From a bacterium (GTDB lineage Bacteria > Armatimonadota > Abditibacteriia > Abditibacteriales > Abditibacteriaceae): a stretch of 64,000 nt of DNA. Below, piece by piece: positions 60,125 through 64,000 of this stretch. Position numbers and translations under genes: made by a program. Below the pieces are notes generated by a model. That model had not been told where the DNA came from and did no database searches. It saw only the letters and a program-made list of their open reading frames with translations. Location: the NCBI GenBank assembly GCA_004172935.1, contig SDZD01000003.1, positions 124,001-188,000 on the forward strand. The letters run 5' to 3'. Numbering within the stretch: position 1 is the stretch's first letter; every line of letters starts with the position of its first letter.

Positions 60125-62539
60125 TTACTTTTGCTTTAGCGTTCGTGCGCCGAAAATACCCCCGGCACTGGCTCCGGCGTGCGCCTGGAAACGAACGGTT
60201 ATTTTCGATTTTCCCTGCGTCAATTCGGCTGGAATTGGGTAGATGACATCGAAAAATTCGTTCGGTTTGTCGCTGTTGAGCGATTGGGTGGCGATTTTCT
60301 GTCCGTTCACCAAAATATCGAAGTCACGGTTGCCGCCATCGCTGCCCCAATAGGTGACGACCAATTGCTGGGCGGTATCGGGCTGGGTTTTGAGGTCGAA
60401 CTCGAAAAAGCCACCATCGCGGGCATCGCGCCATGCAGTGTCGCCGAAGTTACCCGAATTAGATTTTTCGCTCTTGAGAGCGTGGTCTTTCTCAGATTGC
60501 TGTTCGTTGGGACGGAACTCGTCGAGGGTGCGCGCTTCCAAATCGCGCTTGCGGGCCTGTTCGGCGGCGAGTTTGGTTTGCTGTTCCCTGAACTCAGTGG
60601 GCGACATGGTGTTCCAATACACGTTGTAGCGCATGTGATGGGCGCGCGAGAACGGAATGAGTTTCAGGGTGACGGGTTTGCCATCGGTGCCACGCGGCAA
60701 ATCGCTGAAAGTGAAAGCGAGGTCTTTGCCGGGGGCGCGTTTGACGGCCCCGGCCCAACTATTGGAGCGGACGAAATCGACATCCGAGACAATGGCGGGG
60801 ACATCGGGCGTGGGGTAGTTGGAGTACATTGTTTGCCCATCGACATAGTCGGAAATTTTGTCCAGACCTTCGCGTCCTAAGTCGGCTGCCAACACAATTG
60901 GCCCAAATAACAGCGCGCGCTGCTTGGGTGAGTTGGTGAGCGGTTCGGAGTGAAGCCCCATCGGCAGTTGCCAAGTGACTATATCGCCATCTTTCCATGT
61001 GCGATCAATGGTGGCGTATTCTTCGCTCTTCACGACCTGTTGAGGTTGGTTATTGACCAGCAACTTGGCGCTCGAAGCCCAGCCCGGTTGGCGCAGTTTC
61101 AAGGCGAATTTCACCGGGGCAGCTGCTTTGATGGTGAAACGGGTGGTGTTCTCGTCGGGGAAGCGGGTGTTCTGGGTGAGGGTGATACCTTTATCGTGCC
61201 ACTGTACAGTCGAGGCGATGAATAGGTTCACATACAGCGAGTCCTTGTCGTAGTAGTAGATGGTATCGCCGTATTTGGAGTGGTTTTCGAGGCCCGTCCC
61301 GACACAGCACCAGAAGGCGGTGGTTGGGTTGGAGTAGACCTTGAAGCTGCCAGGTTTAAGCGAGTTGAGATAGTTGAAGCCGCCTTTGATGGGGTCTTGC
61401 GAGCTGAGAATCTGGTTGAAGAGGGCGCGCTCGTAGTAGTCCATCCATTTGCCCTGGCTGGGGGTGTCTTCATACAACTGCCGCGTCAGCTTGAGCATGT
61501 TGTAGACGTTGCAGTTCTCGGCAGTCTCTGCCGAAAGATGGGCTTTGGTATCTTTCGGGTCGAAGAAGTGTTCGTGGTCGGAGTTGCCACCGATTGCGTA
61601 ACTGCGATTGTTGACGACGGTTTGCCAGAAGAAATCGGCGGCTTTGCCGTAAGGGGTGTCGCCCGTCAGCTCATAGATGCGCTCGTAGCCGATGAATTTG
61701 GGAATCTGGGTGTTAGCGTGAAATCCCGTCAATTCGTCGCGGCCCTGAGAGGCCGGGTCGAAGAGCTGGTGGTGAGTCCAGTGTTTGGCCTCGGTGAGAT
61801 ATTTGGTGTCGCCTGTGAGCGCGTACAAATCGGCCATTGATTCGGCCATGCCGCCATGCTCCTGCGTCATCATGATTTGCCACTGCTCGTCGCTGAGGTT
61901 TTTGGTGGTGTCAAGCTCCCAGTCGCCCAATTTCACCAGCACATCTTTCGCCTGTGTGTTGCCCGTCAACAGGTAAGCATCGCGAAGGCCCGCGAAGAGC
62001 TTGTGCATCGTGTACCAGGGCACCCAACCGCGATGGACGCCGTTGCCTTTGCCTGCCTTGACATCGTTGAACATGGCGCGGCCATCGGGGATGCCGGATG
62101 TGTAGCCGTCGGGCGCCTGTGCCTGACAGGTCGCGAGTTCGGCGATGGAGTAGTCGAGTTTTTCTTTGATGCGCGCGTCACCCGTGGACTGGTACATCAT
62201 GGCGAGCGCCGACAGGTAGTGACCGAAGGTTTGGCCGCCGACTCCCGCCGACTCCCAACCGCCATAGATAGCGGCTTTAGGCTCAAGTCCGGCATTCTTG
62301 CGGAAGTTGTGCAAAAAGCGGTCGGGTTCGAGCGACAGCATGTACTGGATGTCGAGTTGCTGGGCGTGTTTGAACGGGCCATCGAGCAAACGCACATCTG
62401 TTAGCGAGAACGGCTGCAATTGCGGCTTGACGCGCGGTTCGATTTTATAAGTGGGGAGGGATGCCGAAGGGGCGGGCGTTGCTGCACAGGCTAGGCCACA
62501 GGGCGCGACCAACATGGACGCGAACAGGAGACGTTTCAT
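60125..62539 (-). CDS. Exported GH127-type beta-L-arabinofuranosidase (DUF1680)
   Basis: An 804-residue exported protein with signal peptide 'MKRLLFASMLVAPCGLACAA'. The (alpha/alpha)6 barrel holds the zinc-cysteine nucleophile set of GH127: 'HLSAETAENCNVYNMLKLTRQLY' (E-x-x-E-x-C region) and 'TAFWCCVGTGLENHSKYGDTIYYYD' with the vicinal Cys-Cys. 'GRAMFNDVKAGKGNGVHRGWVPWYTMHKLFAGL' is also typical. A beta-sandwich and a C-terminal ~150-residue domain with 'TYWGSDGGNRDFDILVNGQKI' follow. It removes L-arabinofuranose or related residues from plant or bacterial glycans. Confidence 0.92.
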   Translation of the reverse strand: MKRLLFASMLVAPCGLACAATPAPSASLPTYKIEPRVKPQLQPFSLTDVRLLDGPFKHAQQLDIQYMLSLEPDRFLHNFRKNAGLEPKAAIYGGWESAGVGGQTFGHYLSALAMMYQSTGDARIKEKLDYSIAELATCQAQAPDGYTSGIPDGRAMFNDVKAGKGNGVHRGWVPWYTMHKLFAGLRDAYLLTGNTQAKDVLVKLGDWELDTTKNLSDEQWQIMMTQEHGGMAESMADLYALTGDTKYLTEAKHWTHHQLFDPASQGRDELTGFHANTQIPKFIGYERIYELTGDTPYGKAADFFWQTVVNNRSYAIGGNSDHEHFFDPKDTKAHLSAETAENCNVYNMLKLTRQLYEDTPSQGKWMDYYERALFNQILSSQDPIKGGFNYLNSLKPGSFKVYSNPTTAFWCCVGTGLENHSKYGDTIYYYDKDSLYVNLFIASTVQWHDKGITLTQNTRFPDENTTRFTIKAAAPVKFALKLRQPGWASSAKLLVNNQPQQVVKSEEYATIDRTWKDGDIVTWQLPMGLHSEPLTNSPKQRALLFGPIVLAADLGREGLDKISDYVDGQTMYSNYPTPDVPAIVSDVDFVRSNSWAGAVKRAPGKDLAFTFSDLPRGTDGKPVTLKLIPFSRAHHMRYNVYWNTMSPTEFREQQTKLAAEQARKRDLEARTLDEFRPNEQQSEKDHALKSEKSNSGNFGDTAWRDARDGGFFEFDLKTQPDTAQQLVVTYWGSDGGNRDFDILVNGQKIATQSLNSDKPNEFFDVIYPIPAELTQGKSKITVRFQAHAGASAGGIFGARTLKQK

Positions 62540-62644
62540 AGAGAGCGTTGGAATTTGAGCAGGTTATCTTCAAACCCGAAAAGGAATACCAATAGAGACA
62601 ATATACGCTGCACGGTGTTTCCCGGCGCGTCACACTTCGCGGCA

Positions 62645-62866
62645 ATGAACGCGGACGATTTCGGAGTTTTAGCCAACGCCGTTCTTCAGGACGCGCGTCT
62701 GTGTTTGCATCTGCGCGAGGCTTCCAGTGAGGACGAGTTTTGGCAGCGACTGGAAGTGTTGGCGCGCGAGCTTAATGTAGCGCCCGATTTCGAGGCGTTG
62801 CGCGGCGTGGCCAGAGGCGCTTTTTCATTCTGGCTTTCGCATTGGAGTGGAGGGGGAGTAGGGTGA
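62645..62866 (+). CDS. Nif11-like small protein
   Basis: A 73-residue protein starting 'MNADDFGVLANAVLQDARL', then 'LREASSEDEFWQRLEVLARELNVAP'. The pattern of an amphipathic helix, a short 'S-x-E-D-E-F' turn and a second helix is that of Nif11-like domains, which serve as leaders of modified peptides in several lineages. The C-terminal 'FWLSHWSGGGVG' could be a core or simply a tail. Its TGA overlaps the GTG of the sulfotransferase gene. The frame is open further upstream, but ATG 62645 is the first start with a matching domain. Confidence 0.6.
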   Translation: MNADDFGVLANAVLQDARLCLHLREASSEDEFWQRLEVLARELNVAPDFEALRGVARGAFSFWLSHWSGGGVG

Positions 62867-63831
62867 ACATATCGCTGAACGACTGGACGCCCGCGCGTTT
62901 GGCATTCGAAGCGGGCGCTTGGAAGGTGAACTGGTGTTTGCCGGGGCGCGAGGCGCATTTCGGCGCGCCGTTTTGGCTCGACGATGTCGCACGTTGGACA
63001 TTGCACCCGTGCAATTTATTGTTTGGGGTAACGACGGGACCAGGAGCCTTGCAGTCATTGGCGAACGAATCGCCGGGGCTTAAGCCGTCGGGACTGATTT
63101 TTCACCTATCGCGTTGCGGCTCGACACTGCTCTCGCAAATGTTGGCAGCGAGCGAAAAAAATTTAGTCGTTTCCGAAGCGGTACCACTTGATGTTGCGTT
63201 ACGGGCACGCTCGTTTGACGCGGCGCTTTCTGAACGTGAGGCCGATGTGTTGTTTGGGGGGATGGCAAGCGTTTTGGGGCGGCCTCGCCGTGAGAGCGAG
63301 GAGCGCTTTTTCTTGAAATTAGATGCATGGCATATGTTGGAATGGCGACGGATTGCGGCGCTTTTTCCTGATGTGCCGTGGGTGTTTGTGTGGCGCGACC
63401 CCGTCGAGATTTTGGTGTCGCACGCGCGCCGCCCCGGAATGCAGATGCGGCCCGATGTGCTGCCTCCTTCGCTATTCGGTTTGGAGCAAAGTGAAAGCGA
63501 GGATGTGACGGACTATCGCGCGCAGGTACTGGGGCGTATCGCTCAATGCGCCGCCGAGGCGCTGAATGAGTGGCCAGGGGGGCGCCCGGTGGATTATGCT
63601 TCGCTACCATCCAGTGGTTTTGAAGTTATAGAGTCGCATTTTGGTGTAGTGTTGGATGAGCAGGAACGCGATTACATGGAAACGGCCACGCGCGTCCATG
63701 CTAAGGCGCCGAGCCAGACATTTGTGCCCGACTCAGAGCGTAAACAAGCCGAAGCCACCCCCGAACAACGCGACGCTTGCGCGCGTTGGGCCATGCCTCA
63801 CATCGCTCAGATTCAAGCATTTTTGACATGA
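62863..63831 (+). CDS. Sulfotransferase-family protein
   Basis: A 322-residue protein. 'GLIFHLSRCGSTLLSQMLAASE' contains the PAPS 5'-phosphosulfate loop (SRCGST) and 'WVFVWRDPVEILVSHARRPG' the 3'-phosphate site. The ~85-residue N-terminal domain has Trp/Cys-rich features ('WKVNWCLPGREAHFGAPFW'). GTG 62863 overlaps the preceding TGA (GTGA) and follows a GGAGGGGGAG purine run, which supports this start over the upstream in-frame ATG. Probably transfers sulfate to a peptide or small molecule. Its stop overlaps the next start (ATGA). Confidence 0.82.
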   Translation: MNISLNDWTPARLAFEAGAWKVNWCLPGREAHFGAPFWLDDVARWTLHPCNLLFGVTTGPGALQSLANESPGLKPSGLIFHLSRCGSTLLSQMLAASEKNLVVSEAVPLDVALRARSFDAALSEREADVLFGGMASVLGRPRRESEERFFLKLDAWHMLEWRRIAALFPDVPWVFVWRDPVEILVSHARRPGMQMRPDVLPPSLFGLEQSESEDVTDYRAQVLGRIAQCAAEALNEWPGGRPVDYASLPSSGFEVIESHFGVVLDEQERDYMETATRVHAKAPSQTFVPDSERKQAEATPEQRDACARWAMPHIAQIQAFLT

Positions 63832-64000
63832 CAACTCAATCTTCCTCTTTACCTTATTCAATGCGTTTACCGTTTCAATTCGATGTGTCGCGTCTGCACG
63901 CCGATTTAGCGTGTGTGGGTGATGATGAGTGGGTAACTCATTATGAAACGCGCGATTTCGAGGGCGGTTGGAGCGGCGTGGCTTTGCAGGCGCTCGGCGG
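63828..64000 (+). CDS. Aspartyl/asparaginyl beta-hydroxylase-like protein (partial)
   Basis: The first ~57 residues of a gene cut by the window. 'MRLPFQFDVSRLHADLACVGDDEWVTHYETRDFEGGWSGVAL' (read in two halves) is the opening strand set of 2-oxoglutarate/Fe(II) enzymes of the aspartyl beta-hydroxylase type. The metal ligands lie beyond the edge. Its ATG overlaps the sulfotransferase stop. The gene order small protein, sulfotransferase, hydroxylase suggests a modification cassette. Confidence 0.65.
   Translation, partial: MTTQSSSLPYSMRLPFQFDVSRLHADLACVGDDEWVTHYETRDFEGGWSGVALQALG

Overview
The window looks like the chromosome of a free-living heterotrophic bacterium of moderately high GC, most likely from the Armatimonadota/Abditibacteriota or a related deep-branching Terrabacteria lineage. 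The pointers are two pseudopilin-like proteins with the [18 protein letters not shown] leader and a C-terminal 'DGH' strand, many exported proteins of unknown family, several SD-less starts, a Tat-exported DUF4142 protein, several glycoside hydrolases and a split carbamoyl-phosphate synthase. This placement is inference; no rRNA or tRNA gene is visible here.

Layout. 1-5.8 kb: a hybrid histidine kinase (cut at the left edge), a phosphofructokinase with pyrophosphate-type active-site residues, and a sigma-70 factor fused to a long ankyrin array. 5.2-9 kb: CGNR-type regulator divergent from an NTF2-like protein, a VOC protein, a pyridoxamine-oxidase-like protein and a tandem retropepsin-like protein. 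9-14.3 kb: carbohydrate block (GH26-like, GH50 agarase-like, sulfatase). 14.3-25.7 kb: housekeeping and signalling (tautomerase, YchF, a REP-associated transposase flanked by its REP palindromes, Zn alcohol dehydrogenase, REC-GGDEF, methyltransferase, cyclophilin, formyltransferase-like, PrmC, RecQ). 25.8-33.8 kb: a serine-hydrolase-fold protein that has lost its SxxK pair, a tandemly duplicated terminator plus small membrane protein cassette, a pseudopilin, two tandem paralogous membrane-anchored proteins and a VIT/vWA protein.

33.8-43.2 kb is a long pyrimidine operon under a recognisable PyrR attenuator: pyrR, pyrB, two tiny genes, pyrC, a MuiA-like (DUF4139) gene with a TTG start, carA, a three-gene insert ending in a GNAT-toxin/antitoxin-like pair, and a carB that encodes only the N-terminal half before a strong terminator. 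43.2-50 kb: a GNAT, a papain-like amidohydrolase, a second pseudopilin, a 587-bp AT-rich gap with TTGATT palindromes, a DUF2891 protein and a 1154-aa SARP/degenerate cyclase/P-loop/TPR regulator.

50.5-54 kb holds four consecutive exported proteins with strong ribosome-binding sites. At least three share a beta-rich domain ending in an 'L-x-L-x-V-E-x-x-G-x-I-Y' strand and Pro-rich tails. I do not recognise the family, and this is the best candidate for an undescribed system. It is followed by an exported cyanophycinase-like peptidase and an exported EF-hand/calpain-like protease. 56-62.5 kb: DUF4142 protein, Nudix-like protein overlapping a polytopic membrane protein, and a GH127-type beta-L-arabinofuranosidase. 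The right edge (62.6-64 kb) begins a tightly overlapped cluster: a Nif11-like small protein, a sulfotransferase and an aspartyl/asparaginyl beta-hydroxylase-like enzyme (cut), resembling a peptide-modification locus.
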